Below, one piece after another: positions 28,401-36,810 of a DNA stretch of 64,000 nucleotides (within the stretch, counting starts at the first letter, position 1; each line of letters starts with the position of its first letter). Origin of the DNA: Geothrix sp. (GTDB lineage Bacteria; Acidobacteriota; Holophagae; Holophagales; Holophagaceae); assembly GCA_030824075.1 (NCBI GenBank), contig JAVBYJ010000022.1, forward strand, positions 1 through 64,000, in the 5' to 3' direction. The notes beneath the pieces were generated by a model. That model did no database searches. It saw nothing but the letters and a program-made list of their open reading frames with translations, and was not told the DNA's origin. The position numbers and the translations under genes are program-made.

Positions 28401-28874
28401 TCAGCCCTCCGCCACCGCCAGCAGTGCGGACTGGCAGAGCCGGCGGACACCAGGGATCAGATCGGCGCTCTGGAGTCCCTTGTCGCTGAACCACTGGCCC
28501 CCGGGCGGCGGCGGCGGAAGCATATCGTCAGGGGCCTTGGTGCGCAGGAGGTGGCTGAGGTAGAGGCGCTGCTGACCTTCGAGCCCTTCGAGCCTCAGCA
28601 GCCAGGGCGTCGGCAGGCGGCTGGTGCGCTCGTCGAACACCACGGGCAACACCGAATTGTCCACGAACCGGAAGGGCATGCCCCAGGCCGCCTCGATCTG
28701 GGCGTTGAGCAGCGAGGTCGGCAGAAAGCCCGGCGACCAGGGGATCTGGGCAGGCATGAGCAGACCACGGTGCGGGCTGTGGGGCGAGGGCACAAGCAGG
28801 ACAAAGGGCGTCTGCTGGCCATGCACCAGTACGCCCTCGATGAAGGTGGTGAGGTGGACCCGGCCTTCGGCCAT
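28401..28874 (-). CDS. Hypothetical protein downstream of proS
   Basis: 157 residues, no signal peptide and no membrane helix. I do not recognise the family. Visible features: a beta-rich N-terminal half (GRVHLTTFIEGVLVHGQQTPFVLLVPSP, read in parts), the phrase IPWSPGFLPTSLLNAQIEAAWG near 50-70, and a Pro/Gly loop (LPPPPPGGQWF) near 120. Codon use matches the neighbours. It starts immediately at the edge of mobile element copy 2, whose end supplies the ribosome site AAGGGAGG five bases before the ATG. It was probably once directly behind proS in the same operon. The strong ribosome site and shared terminator support it as a real gene. Confidence 0.7.
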   Translation of the reverse strand: MAEGRVHLTTFIEGVLVHGQQTPFVLLVPSPHSPHRGLLMPAQIPWSPGFLPTSLLNAQIEAAWGMPFRFVDNSVLPVVFDERTSRLPTPWLLRLEGLEGQQRLYLSHLLRTKAPDDMLPPPPPGGQWFSDKGLQSADLIPGVRRLCQSALLAVAEG

Positions 28875-29213
28875 TAGGGCCTCCCTTCAAATTGGATGTG
28901 AGCCGCGACGCCGGCCAGCCGCGCCCATGGTAAGGCGCCGGCCGCAGGGCGATGCGGGACATCGTTCAAGGCCGGCAACGCCACCAGGGGTGCGGCTGGC
29001 CACGTCCCCCTCTCCCTATCGCAGGCCCCGCAGGGGCCTGCTCCTGCCCGGCGGAACGCCGGGCAGAGGGCGGAACCGGGCAAGGGGCGACGCCCGGCGC
29101 GATACCGCGTCGAACTCCTCGCCGATAGTGCCGCTATCGCCATCGTCGTTCTCCTTGTCTCGCTTGGGCGGCGCCCCTTGCGCGGCCGCACCCCAATTTG
29201 AAGGGAGGCCCTA
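28875..29213 (-). mobile_element. Miniature inverted-repeat element, copy 2 (335 bp plus TA flanks)
   Basis: This second gene-free stretch is the inverted relative of the element at 23864-24203. The element is 28877-29211, flanked by TA at 28875-28876 and 29212-29213. Its ends are a perfect inverted repeat, GGGCCTCCCTTCAAATTGG and its complement. Compared with copy 1 the ends differ in sequence (TTCAAATTGG against TTCAAAGTGG), yet within each copy left and right ends match each other. The internal hairpins (for example CTGCCCGGCG..CGCCGGGCAG and GCAGGCCCC..GGGGCCTGC) are kept with base changes on both sides. It lies between proS and the next gene on the same strand: one end forms the proS stop codon, the other gives the next gene a ribosome site. 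Confidence 0.85.
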
Positions 29214-31049
29214 ACGCCCTCCCGCGGTTTCCAGTTCCTGCATGATGCGGTCCCGTGCCGCGGAGACTTCCGCCACAGCGGCCTCAGGCTTGAGCTTGAC
29301 GACCTCCTTGGTGCGGCGGTCGCGCAGTTCCACCATGCCATCCTTCAGGCCCTTGGCGCCCACGGTAAGACGCAAGGGGAAACCCAGCAGGTCCGCGTCC
29401 TTGAACTTGGCGCCGGGGCTCAGGCCCTCGCGGTCATCGTGCAGCACTTCAAAACCCGCTGCCTCAAGATCCTTCTCCACCTGCGTGGCCACGCCGGCGA
29501 CCTCCTCGCTGCCAGGATCGAGACACACCACCTGCACCTGGTACGGGGCAATAGGCCAGGGCCAGATGATGCCGTCCGCATCGTAGTTCTGTTCGATGGC
29601 AGCCGCCACCGTGCGGGTGATGCCGATGCCGTAGCACCCCATGACCATGGGATTTTCCTTGCCCTGCTCGTCCAGGAAGGTGCAGGACATGGACTTGGAA
29701 TACTTGGTGCCGAGCTTGAAGACCTGGCCCACCTCAATGCCACGGAAGGCCTGGTAGATCCCCTTCCCACAGCGGGTGCAGACGTCGCCTTCGGCGGCCA
29801 TGCGCAGGTCCGCGAAGGTGCATCCCGGCAGGTCGCGCTTCGGATCCAGGCCAAAGTGATGGTAGTCCGTGCGGTTCGCACCGCAGGTGAGGTTCACCGC
29901 CCCGTCGAGGCTGCGATCCACGATCACCTGCACGTCCTTCAGGCCCACGGGCCCCATGAAACCGGTCTTGGCACCCGTGAAAGCCTCGGCCTCTTCCAGG
30001 GGCATCAGCTCCATTTCCGCAGCCCCGACAAGGTTCTTCACCTTCACCGGATTGACCTCGTGATCGCCTCGCAGCACCGTTCCCACCAGCTTCGTGCCGC
30101 CATCGGCGAAAGTGGCGCGGTAGAGGAAGAACTTGCTGGTCTGGGCGAGAGGCATACCGTCATGCTCGGCATCCTTCATCCCTGCGGCCTGTTCGACCTG
30201 CCCGACGATGCCAGGCGTGCGGAAATGGTCCTGCTTCAGCTCGAAGGCTTTCCCGTGATCTCCGGCGGGCAGCGTCGGAGCTTCCGTCTTCTCGATGTTG
30301 GACGTGTAATCGCACCCATCGCAGCTGAGGATGGCGTCCTCCCCGCTGCCAGCCAGCACATGGAACTCGTGGGTGAAGCTGCCGCCGATGGCGCCGCTGT
30401 CGGCCTCCACGGGCCGGAACTTCACGCCCAGCCTCGAAAAGATGCGCTTGTAGGCGTTGAACATGGCCCAATACTCGCGGTCGGCGCAGGCATCGTCGGC
30501 GTGAAAGGAGTAGCCATCCTTCATGGTGAACTCGCGGCCCCGCATGAGGCCGAAGCGGGGCCGCCGCTCGTCGCGGAACTTGGTCTGAACCTGGAAGAGG
30601 TTCATGGGCAGCTGTTTGTAGCTGCGCACGTTCTTGCGGACGATATCGGTGATCACTTCCTCATGCGTGGGACCGAGGCAGAAATTGTAGAACTCGCGCT
30701 CATCGGGTTTCTCGCCCTTCGCCCGGCGCTCGGCCAGGTCGGCCTTGGCCTTGCGGTCGCAGAAGCGGAGCAGTTCGTCGCCGTAGAACTTCCAGCGCCC
30801 ACTCTCCTGCCATAGGTCGGCCGGCAGCACGGCCGGCATGAGCAGCTCCTGGCAACCGTCCTTCTCCAGTTCCTCGCGGACGATCGCCTCGAACTTGCGG
30901 ATGCTCCGGAAGGCCAAGGGGAGGTAGCTGTAAATACCTGCCGCCACCTTCTGGATCATGCCGGCCCGCATCATGAGCTGCTGGCTCACCACGTCGGCGT
31001 CGCGGGGCGTCTCGCGCAGGGTCTGGATCAGGAGCTTCGACTGCTTCAT
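29211..31049 (-). CDS. proS: Prolyl-tRNA synthetase (bacterial type with editing domain)
   Basis: 612 residues. Class II motifs: AGIYSYLPLAFRSIRKFEAI (20) near 37 for motif 1, FRDERRPRFGLMRGREFTMKDGYSF (in parts) near 140 for motif 2, and GCYGIGITRTVAAAIEQ near 475 for motif 3. Residues ~225-400 form the inserted editing domain (INS/YbaK-like) that clears Ala-tRNA-Pro, and the C-terminal ~110 residues the anticodon-binding domain. It charges tRNA-Pro. Its TAG stop is made with one base of the mobile element inserted behind it. The plus-strand open frame across it is only a shadow. Confidence 0.97.
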   Translation of the reverse strand: MKQSKLLIQTLRETPRDADVVSQQLMMRAGMIQKVAAGIYSYLPLAFRSIRKFEAIVREELEKDGCQELLMPAVLPADLWQESGRWKFYGDELLRFCDRKAKADLAERRAKGEKPDEREFYNFCLGPTHEEVITDIVRKNVRSYKQLPMNLFQVQTKFRDERRPRFGLMRGREFTMKDGYSFHADDACADREYWAMFNAYKRIFSRLGVKFRPVEADSGAIGGSFTHEFHVLAGSGEDAILSCDGCDYTSNIEKTEAPTLPAGDHGKAFELKQDHFRTPGIVGQVEQAAGMKDAEHDGMPLAQTSKFFLYRATFADGGTKLVGTVLRGDHEVNPVKVKNLVGAAEMELMPLEEAEAFTGAKTGFMGPVGLKDVQVIVDRSLDGAVNLTCGANRTDYHHFGLDPKRDLPGCTFADLRMAAEGDVCTRCGKGIYQAFRGIEVGQVFKLGTKYSKSMSCTFLDEQGKENPMVMGCYGIGITRTVAAAIEQNYDADGIIWPWPIAPYQVQVVCLDPGSEEVAGVATQVEKDLEAAGFEVLHDDREGLSPGAKFKDADLLGFPLRLTVGAKGLKDGMVELRDRRTKEVVKLKPEAAVAEVSAARDRIMQELETAGGR

Positions 31050-31145
31050 TGGGGCCTCGAACCTTCAAGTCTAGCCCAGGAGCGGACCTTGTCCCGTTTG
31101 GAATCAGATCACGCAGCCAGACTCTGCCTGGCTGCTGATGGGGGC

Positions 31146-31189
31146 TCCGGGGGACATCGCGAGCGCAGCGGGCAGGCGGTCCCCCCGGA
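31146..31189. other. Hairpin after the yqeY gene
   Basis: TCCGGGGGAC (31146-31155) can pair with GTCCCCCCGGA (31179-31189), leaving one bulged base and a 23-base loop. It lies just behind the yqeY stop codon on the minus strand. No T-run follows, so a terminator role is uncertain. Confidence 0.35.
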
Positions 31190-31194
31190 CGACG

Positions 31195-31644
31195 TCACTC
31201 CAACAGGCTCTGCACCAGGGCGCTGGCGGCCTTGCCGTCGATGGCGCCCCCGTGGGTGGATTGAAGCGCCTTCATCACCAGACCCATATCCTTCTTCGCG
31301 GTGGCACCGGTCTGGGCAATGGCGGCCTTCACGGCGGCCTCCAAGGCCGGTCCTTCGATCATCGCCGGGAGGTAGGGCCTCAGCAGCTCGATCTCAGCGC
31401 GCTCCTGGGCGGCCCGGTCAGCCTGTCCCACCTTTTCGAATTGGGTGATGCTGTCCTCCCGGGACTTCACCAGGCGTTTGAGAACGGCCAGAGCATCCCC
31501 TTCCGCAAGGATTCCCTGCGGACTCAACCCCTTGGCCACGGCTTCGTTCTTGTAGGCCGCCAGGGCCATCCGGATCACCTGGGTGCGGACCGCATCCCGG
31601 GCCAGCATGGACGTTTTCAGATCAGCCTGCAGGCGGGCGAGCAT
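31195..31644 (-). CDS. GatB/YqeY domain-containing protein
   Basis: 149 residues from the ATG at 31644, which has a GGAGG site; the 22-codon upward extension lacks one. The protein is the all-helical YqeY family (LQADLKTSMLARDAVRTQVIRMALAAYKN in parts at the start, LVKSREDSITQFEKVGQADRAA near 60, AEIELLRPYLPAMI near 85, KKDMGLVMKAL near 118). The fold equals the tail domain of GatB, which contacts tRNA in the amidotransferase. The free YqeY proteins may bind tRNA, but their role is not established. A GatA homologue is found at 52.3 kb, not adjacent. Confidence 0.9.
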   Translation of the reverse strand: MLARLQADLKTSMLARDAVRTQVIRMALAAYKNEAVAKGLSPQGILAEGDALAVLKRLVKSREDSITQFEKVGQADRAAQERAEIELLRPYLPAMIEGPALEAAVKAAIAQTGATAKKDMGLVMKALQSTHGGAIDGKAASALVQSLLE

Positions 31645-31762
31645 GGGACCTCCGAAGCGAGGCTTCATCCTGACACGGCGGACCCGGATCCCCCCAGCGC
31701 CAGAAGTCATGCTAGAGAGCGCCTTGGCCGAAATAGCTTCCAGTCACATTGCCCGGGGTCCC

Positions 31763-32224
31763 ATGAACGTCGCCTTCATCAACCCATTCATCGAGTCCAC
31801 CCTTCGCAGCCTGGAGATGATGGCCAGCATTGCGGCGGAGAAGATCGGGCTGTCGGTGAAGGAAGACCTCATCACCACCTACGACATCTCAGCCATCATC
31901 GGCATCACCGGCGACACTTCTGGATCCATCATCCTCAGTTTTCCAGCCCCCCTGGCCTGCCGCATCGCCGGCAACATGCTCATGGAGGACATCGCCGAGC
32001 TGAACCAGAACGTGGAAGACGCAATCGGTGAGATCGGCAACATCGTGGTGGGAGACGCCCGGCGTCTGCTCATCCAGGACGGCTTCAGCCTGTCCATCTC
32101 CGTACCCACCGTCGTGGTCGGCAAGGGCCACAAGATCAGCCGCAGCGGTGATGTCCCCTGCATCGCCATCCCCTTCAGGACCCAGTTCGGTGAGTTCGAG
32201 GTGAACGTAGGGCTGAAGGAATAG
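31763..32224 (+). CDS. cheX: CheX-like chemotaxis phosphatase
   Basis: 153 residues from the ATG at 31763 (MNVAFINPFIEST), the typical CheX N-terminus; earlier in-frame ATGs exist. The catalytic signature of the CheC/CheX/FliY phosphatases, E-x2-N, is present in DAIGEIGNIVVGDARR near 95. The protein would remove phosphate from CheY-P and so reset chemotactic signalling. No che operon is nearby, but a chemoreceptor is encoded at 3 kb. It stands alone, followed by a hairpin and a converging ferredoxin gene. Confidence 0.9.
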   Translation: MNVAFINPFIESTLRSLEMMASIAAEKIGLSVKEDLITTYDISAIIGITGDTSGSIILSFPAPLACRIAGNMLMEDIAELNQNVEDAIGEIGNIVVGDARRLLIQDGFSLSISVPTVVVGKGHKISRSGDVPCIAIPFRTQFGEFEVNVGLKE

Positions 32225-32228
32225 CGAT

Positions 32229-32300
32229 CGGCGGTCAGTAAATGCAGAACGGGGCGCCCAGGGCGCCCCGTTTCACTGATAGCTGACAGCTGGTGGCTGA
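32229..32300. repeat. Terminator hairpin flanked by CTGTCAG-type repeat units
   Basis: AACGGGGCGCC (32248-32258) pairs with GGCGCCCCGTT (32262-32272), a probable shared terminator for cheX and the converging ferredoxin gene. It is flanked by GATCGGCGGTCAGTAAA on the left and CTGATAGCTGACAGCTGG, TGGCTGATCGCCGAC on the right. The outer parts pair imperfectly with each other and share units with the repeat at 25064-25092, including GTCAGTAAA next to the hairpin. Confidence 0.55.
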
Positions 32301-32320
32301 TCGCCGACGGCGAAGCCGCC

Positions 32321-32575
32321 TCAGGCCTTCTCGAACTTGATGACTTCCACGGGGCAGCCAGCGACGGCGGCCTCGATGCTGGCTTCGAGGGAGGTCTGAA
32401 GGTCATCGTTCAGCTCGCTCATCTCGTCGCGGTTCTCGCTATCCACGCCATCCTTGCGGACGCTGCCGTTGATATTGCAGCTGGTGTCGGTCACGTGGAA
32501 CACCTCGGGGCACTCAGCCTCACAGGCATTGCACACGATGCAGCCTTCTTCGATCCAGACTTTGGTGATGGCCAT
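32321..32575 (-). CDS. 4Fe-4S ferredoxin
   Basis: 84 residues from the ATG at 32575 behind GAGGAG. The N-terminal motif CIVCNACEAECPEVF and the late CPVEVIKFE give the spacing of a bacterial [4Fe-4S] ferredoxin; the four-Cys first motif plus one distant Cys-Pro is the pattern of single-cluster proteins with an extra Cys. The middle ~40 residues are unusually long and acidic/polar (SVRKDGVDSENRDEMSEL, ...LNDDLQTSLEAS). It carries low-potential electrons in the cytoplasm; partners are not encoded nearby. Confidence 0.9.
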   Translation of the reverse strand: MAITKVWIEEGCIVCNACEAECPEVFHVTDTSCNINGSVRKDGVDSENRDEMSELNDDLQTSLEASIEAAVAGCPVEVIKFEKA

Positions 32576-32710
32576 GGTCGTCTCCTCGACATTCAATGGG
32601 AGCCCTGCGAAGGGCGAACCCAATCAACCTAGCATCGCCAGCGCCTCGGACCAAGCCTCGCCTCACCCTTCGGGGGCGTGGGAGACTGGACTTGTGACGG
32701 AGGTCCGCCC

Positions 32711-33628
32711 ATGAGCCTGAAGGAGACGGGAATTCTTGCCCGGATCCGGGAATTGCTGCCCGGCGGCGATGACCTCCTGGATGATTGCGGCGCCCTGCCC
32801 TCCACACCCCCGGGCCACACGCTGCTGGTGACCACGGACCTCATGGAATCGGGGCAGCACTTCCGTCTCGACTGGCACCCGCCCGACCTGCTGGCCCGCA
32901 AGCTGCTGGCGGTGAACCTGTCTGATCTGGACGCCTCGGGCGCCCGCCCCTTCGGATACACCCTCACCCTGGCCCTGGGACCCGAGATCAGCGGCCCTTG
33001 GCTCGACACCTTCCTGGAAAGCCTCGCCGGAGCCAGCCGGGAGGCCCATGTCCAGGTTTTGGGTGGCGATACCGTCGGCCGCTCCACTGGCCTGGGCCTG
33101 GGCCTGACCGCCTTCGGCTTCGCGGCTCGCTGGCTGCGACGGGACGGCCTCCGGTCCGGCGACCGGATGTTTGTGGACCAGCCACCCGGCACCAGCTTGC
33201 GGGGGCTGCGAAAACTCCAAGCGGGACAACGCTGGGATCCGACGCGGCCCGACCCCGAGCTGGAGGCGCATCTGGCCCCCAAACCCCATCTGGGCCTGGG
33301 CCTGCGGCTGGCCGCGATACCCGAAGTCCACGCCTGCCTGGACCTGTCGGATGGCCTCAGCCGCGATCTCCGGAACCTGGCCGAGGCCTCGGGTCTGAGC
33401 ATCGCCGTGGATCCCGACCTGGATGAGGAGGCGCTCCGGGGCGGCGAGGACTATGCCCGTTGCTTCGGCAGCTCTTTGCCCCAGGCCGAGTTAGAGGCCC
33501 GACTGGGCCTGCCGCTCATTCCCGTGGGCCAAGTCCTGCCCCGCGGAAATTCGCCCCTGCTCGCCTATGATGGGAGTTCGCTCCACCCCCTGCCCGACCT
33601 CAGCTTCGATCATTTCGGAACCCCATGA
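32711..33628 (+). CDS. thiL: Thiamine-monophosphate kinase
   Basis: 305 residues from the ATG at 32711 behind GGAGG. Family marks of ThiL (PurM-like fold): LPGGDDLLDDCGAL near 15, LLVTTDLMESGQHFRLDWHP (20) near 38, LARKLLAVNLSDLDASGARP (20) near 60, VQVLGGDTVGRS near 115 and the late LDLSDGLSRDL near 215 and GGEDYA near 245. It phosphorylates thiamine monophosphate to the diphosphate cofactor. Usual length is ~310-330. It overlaps the next gene by ATGA and leads a thiL-DUF2062-ybaB-recR unit. Confidence 0.93.
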   Translation: MSLKETGILARIRELLPGGDDLLDDCGALPSTPPGHTLLVTTDLMESGQHFRLDWHPPDLLARKLLAVNLSDLDASGARPFGYTLTLALGPEISGPWLDTFLESLAGASREAHVQVLGGDTVGRSTGLGLGLTAFGFAARWLRRDGLRSGDRMFVDQPPGTSLRGLRKLQAGQRWDPTRPDPELEAHLAPKPHLGLGLRLAAIPEVHACLDLSDGLSRDLRNLAEASGLSIAVDPDLDEEALRGGEDYARCFGSSLPQAELEARLGLPLIPVGQVLPRGNSPLLAYDGSSLHPLPDLSFDHFGTP

Positions 33629-34143
33629 CCCATCCGGACAAGACGCACCTCTGGGCCCGCACCAAGCGGTTTCTGGCGGATCCCGATCTGGAGCCGCACC
33701 ACCTGGCCTGGAGCTTCGCCCTGGGGCTTTGCATCGCCTGGAACCCCCTGCTGGGCACCCACACAGGCCTGGTGTTGATGACCTGCGCCCTGGTAAAAAA
33801 GCTCCACCGACCCCTGACCTTCCTGGGCGCCTTCACGAACAATCCCTGGACCATGGTGCCCATCGCCACCGCTTCGGCCCTCTTCGGCAATCTGCTGCTG
33901 GGCCGCGGCCTGCGCCTGGACCTGAGTGGCGTCGACTGGAAGAGCTTCGGCTGGCAGAGCCTTTCCACCCGGGAAGGTTTCGAAGCCGCCACCGCCATGC
34001 TCAGACCCATCCTGGCCCCGTACCTGCTAGGTGGCTTCGTGCTAAGCGCCGTGGCCATTCCCGTGGGATATTTTCTGATGCTGCGCCTGGCCCACCGGCT
34101 GCGCGGCCCCAAACCAACCCCTGTCCCACCTTCCGGAGACTGA
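33625..34143 (+). CDS. DUF2062 membrane protein
   Basis: 172 residues, overlapping thiL by four bases (ATGA). The family core is clear: WSFALGLCIAWNPLLGTHTG near 30 and FLGAFTNNPWTMVPIATASA (20) near 68, with two or three membrane helices and a basic C-terminus. DUF2062 proteins are common small inner-membrane proteins of unknown role, often near glycosyltransferases or lipid genes. Here it sits between thiL and ybaB-recR with a 1-bp gap to ybaB, so it shares their transcript. Confidence 0.88.
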   Translation: MTHPDKTHLWARTKRFLADPDLEPHHLAWSFALGLCIAWNPLLGTHTGLVLMTCALVKKLHRPLTFLGAFTNNPWTMVPIATASALFGNLLLGRGLRLDLSGVDWKSFGWQSLSTREGFEAATAMLRPILAPYLLGGFVLSAVAIPVGYFLMLRLAHRLRGPKPTPVPPSGD

Positions 34144-34144
34144 C

Positions 34145-34447
34145 ATGGACATGCGCTTTCTGATGAAACAGGCCCAGCAGATGCAGGCGAAACTGGCAGA
34201 GACCCAGGCCAACCTGCGCGTCGAAGGCACCGCGGGTGGTGAGCTGGTGAAGATCACCCTCAATGGGTCCAAGGAACTGATGGGCATCTCCATCGCCAAG
34301 GACGCCATGGATCCCGAGGACCCCTCCATGCTGGAGGACCTGCTGATGGCTGCCTTCGGCGATGCCGCCGCCAAGGCTGATGCCGCCATGAAGAAGCAGA
34401 TGGGCGGCATGGGCGCAGGGCTCAACCTGCCCGGACTGGGGCTCTGA
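34145..34447 (+). CDS. ybaB: YbaB/EbfC nucleoid-associated protein
   Basis: 100 residues with a GGAGAC site before the ATG. Family marks: MRFLMKQAQQMQAKLAETQA at the start, then GELVKITLNGSKEL near 35 and EDLLMAAFGDA near 65. YbaB forms dimers that bind DNA and is nearly always encoded before recR, as here. It likely works with RecR or affects nucleoid structure; the exact role is debated. The gene is four bases from recR. Confidence 0.95.
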   Translation: MDMRFLMKQAQQMQAKLAETQANLRVEGTAGGELVKITLNGSKELMGISIAKDAMDPEDPSMLEDLLMAAFGDAAAKADAAMKKQMGGMGAGLNLPGLGL

Positions 34448-34451
34448 TCCA

Positions 34452-35051
34452 GTGAAGTTGCCGCCACCCCTTGAGGCCGTGGTCGAAAGCCTCCAGAAGC
34501 TGCCGGGCGTGGGCGCCAAGTCCGCCCAGCGCATGGCCCTGCACCTGCTGAAGGAAGGCCCCGAGGCCATGGCGCATCTGGCCCACCAACTGCAGCAGGC
34601 CGCTGAAAAGGTCGGTTTCTGCGACGTCTGCGGCGCCTTCACGGACCAGCCGACCTGTCCCATCTGCCTGGATCCGCGCCGGGACCCGGCCAGCCTCGTC
34701 ATCGTGGCCGAAGCCTCCAACGTGCTGAGCTTCGAGCGCAGCGGCCACTTCCGGGGCCGCTACCACGTGCTGGCCGGCCTCATCTCGCCCCTGCGCGGCG
34801 TGGGCCCCGACCAGCTGCGCATCCGCGAGCTGCTGAAGCGGCTGGAGGATCACGCCATCCAGGAAGTCATCCTGGCCACCAATCCCACAGTGGATGGCGA
34901 GGCCACCGCCAGCTGGCTGGCCCGGATGCTCGAACCCATCGGCGTCCGCACCACGCGCATTGGCCTTGGTCTGCCGATCGGCAGCGACCTCGAATATGCC
35001 GACGAACTCACCCTGGACCGGGCCATGGAAGGGCGTCGGCCCGTCGGTTAA
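34452..35051 (+). CDS. recR: Recombination protein RecR
   Basis: 199 residues with a GTG start. The order is standard: helix-hairpin-helix (LQKLPGVGAKSAQRMALHLL, 20) near 15, zinc finger CDVCGAFTDQPTCPICLD near 58, and Toprim domain with LVIVAEASNVLSFERSGHF (19) near 80 and EVILATNPTVDGEATASWLA (20) near 140. RecR works with RecF and RecO to load RecA on gapped DNA. It ends the thiL-ybaB unit and converges with a ferredoxin gene 9 bp away. Confidence 0.97.
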   Translation: MKLPPPLEAVVESLQKLPGVGAKSAQRMALHLLKEGPEAMAHLAHQLQQAAEKVGFCDVCGAFTDQPTCPICLDPRRDPASLVIVAEASNVLSFERSGHFRGRYHVLAGLISPLRGVGPDQLRIRELLKRLEDHAIQEVILATNPTVDGEATASWLARMLEPIGVRTTRIGLGLPIGSDLEYADELTLDRAMEGRRPVG

Positions 35052-35060
35052 GGCAGGCGG

Positions 35061-35342
35061 CTAATACTTCACGCTCACATCGCCCTTGGCCCAGGTCTGG
35101 CAGGCCAGACGCTGATCGGGATTCGCCTTCAGCGCCAGGAGGACGCGGGTTTCCGCGGCACCTTTTTCGCTGAGGTGTTCGTCCCCTTCAAGGACAGTGA
35201 CGAGGCAGGTACCGCACCGGGCGTGGCCACCGCAGCGATGGGGCAACGGTACCGAGGCCTTGGTGCTGGCGGCGAGGAGCGCCGTTTCCCGGTCGCATTC
35301 GGCCGCGCCAGGGGTCTTGCCATCGAATCGAATGGTGTGCAT
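35061..35342 (-). CDS. 2Fe-2S ferredoxin
   Basis: 93 residues. The plant-type cluster motif is CGGHARCGTC (three of four cysteine ligands) near 37-46, with the fourth Cys in RLACQTW near 79. The N-terminal strand pair (MHTIRFDGKTPGAAECDRET) is typical of the fold. It serves as an electron carrier; no oxygenase or reductase is encoded next to it. It stands alone between recR (converging) and the photolyase gene (same strand, 58-bp gap). Confidence 0.9.
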   Translation of the reverse strand: MHTIRFDGKTPGAAECDRETALLAASTKASVPLPHRCGGHARCGTCLVTVLEGDEHLSEKGAAETRVLLALKANPDQRLACQTWAKGDVSVKY

Positions 35343-35400
35343 GGATTACCCGTAAGTCATTAAAACATAAGAAATAGAAACGCACTACACGTCCACTCTA

Positions 35401-36810
35401 TCAGGGCGCCTCCCGTCTCAGATGGCCTTTTGCGGTCGCCAGGAACCGCTGCCGCGCCAGGGCGTGATCCACGATGGGCTCGGGGTAGTCGAGGCGGGCC
35501 CGCAGGGCCTTGGGCGCCTTCCAGGGTTCCTGGATGAAGGCGGTGGGACAGTCCGCCAGTTCCGGGACCCAGCGTTTCACATAGGTGCCATCCGGATCGA
35601 ACGCCAGCCCCTGGGCTACGGGATTGAAGATGCGGAACCAGGGCTGGGCGTCGCAGCCGCAGCCCGCGCTCCACTGCCACCCGGCATTGTTCTGGGCCCA
35701 GTCGCCATCCGTGAGCCGGCGCAGGTAGTGGGCCTCGCCGCGTCGGTAGTCCAGCAGCAGGTGCTTGGTGAGGAAACTGGCGGCCACCATGCGGGCCCGG
35801 TTGTGAACGAAGCCCTCGGTTTTCAGCTGCCGGGCGGCGGCGTCCACCACGGGATAACCCGTGCGACCCTCGGTCCAGGCCTGCCAGTCGGCCTCAGCCT
35901 CGCGCCAGGGGAACCCCTGGAAACCGGCCCGGAACGGATGCTCCAGCAGCTCCGGCCACTCCCACAGCAGGTGATGGGTGAACTCGCGCCAGAGCAGTTC
36001 GTTGAGGTAGCGCCGCACGGATTCACCCTGCCCGGCGGCCACTGCGGCCTGCCAGACCGTACGCACGGACAGGGTGCCGAACTTCAGATCGGCGCTGAGT
36101 CGCGACGTGCCGGGCCGGTCCATGCGGTCGCGATCCGTACCGTAGTCCGCGAGGGGTCCGTCCAGAAAGGCCTTCAGGCGGGCTCGCGCCGCCTGCTCGC
36201 CACCCGACTGAAGGGCCAGGTTCGACCGCAGGGCCAAGTCTTCCAGCGATGGAATCGGAACCGCCTCGATCACGAGGCCCTCAGGCAGCGGCGGCAGCGC
36301 GCGCGGTACGGGCAGTGCCGGTTCCAGGTCCAGCTTCGCCCCACAGGCGCGTCCGAAGGGTGTGAACACGCGGAACATGCCGCCTTGCCCGTTCCGCACC
36401 GATCCTGGGGGCAGCAGCGTTTCTCCCTCGAACAGCCGGAAGGCAATGCCTTCGCACCCCAGGCCCTCGGCCACACGGCGGTCCCGCTCACGGCCAAAGG
36501 GCTCCACCCAGCGGTGGGCCAGCACCTGGTCCGCCTTCCACTGGGCCGCCAGCCGCGGCACCACGTCCACGCTGCGCCCCGGCACCACCAGCAGGCGCGA
36601 ACCCAGGTGCGCGAGATGGGTCTCCAACTCCTTCAGGGACTCCAGCAGGAACTGCAGGCGGTGGGGCAATTCCCGGGCCCGCTCCGGCGCAAAGAAGAAG
36701 GGATCCAGCACGAAAAGCGGGATCACCTCGCCCGAGGCCGCCGCCTCTGTCAGCGGCCGGTGGTCCGCCAGACGAAGGTCCTTGCCTCGGAACCACACGA
36801 TGGATCGCAT
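35401..36810 (-). CDS. phrB: Class I deoxyribodipyrimidine photolyase
   Basis: 469 residues. The N-terminal alpha/beta domain begins MRSIVWFRGKDLRLADHRPL, and the helical FAD domain shows LLWREFTHHLLWEWPEL near 275, PVVDAAARQLKTEGFVHNRAR (in parts) near 325, RMVAASFLTKHLLLDYRRGE (20) near 345, and the W-rich DWAQNNAGWQWSAGCGCDAQ (20) near 378. It repairs cyclobutane pyrimidine dimers with blue light and FADH-. The GCGCDAQPWFRIFNP segment is the family's substrate-cavity region. No regulator is adjacent. An antisense open frame of 572 codons covers it and is a shadow. Confidence 0.95.
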   Translation of the reverse strand: MRSIVWFRGKDLRLADHRPLTEAAASGEVIPLFVLDPFFFAPERARELPHRLQFLLESLKELETHLAHLGSRLLVVPGRSVDVVPRLAAQWKADQVLAHRWVEPFGRERDRRVAEGLGCEGIAFRLFEGETLLPPGSVRNGQGGMFRVFTPFGRACGAKLDLEPALPVPRALPPLPEGLVIEAVPIPSLEDLALRSNLALQSGGEQAARARLKAFLDGPLADYGTDRDRMDRPGTSRLSADLKFGTLSVRTVWQAAVAAGQGESVRRYLNELLWREFTHHLLWEWPELLEHPFRAGFQGFPWREAEADWQAWTEGRTGYPVVDAAARQLKTEGFVHNRARMVAASFLTKHLLLDYRRGEAHYLRRLTDGDWAQNNAGWQWSAGCGCDAQPWFRIFNPVAQGLAFDPDGTYVKRWVPELADCPTAFIQEPWKAPKALRARLDYPEPIVDHALARQRFLATAKGHLRREAP

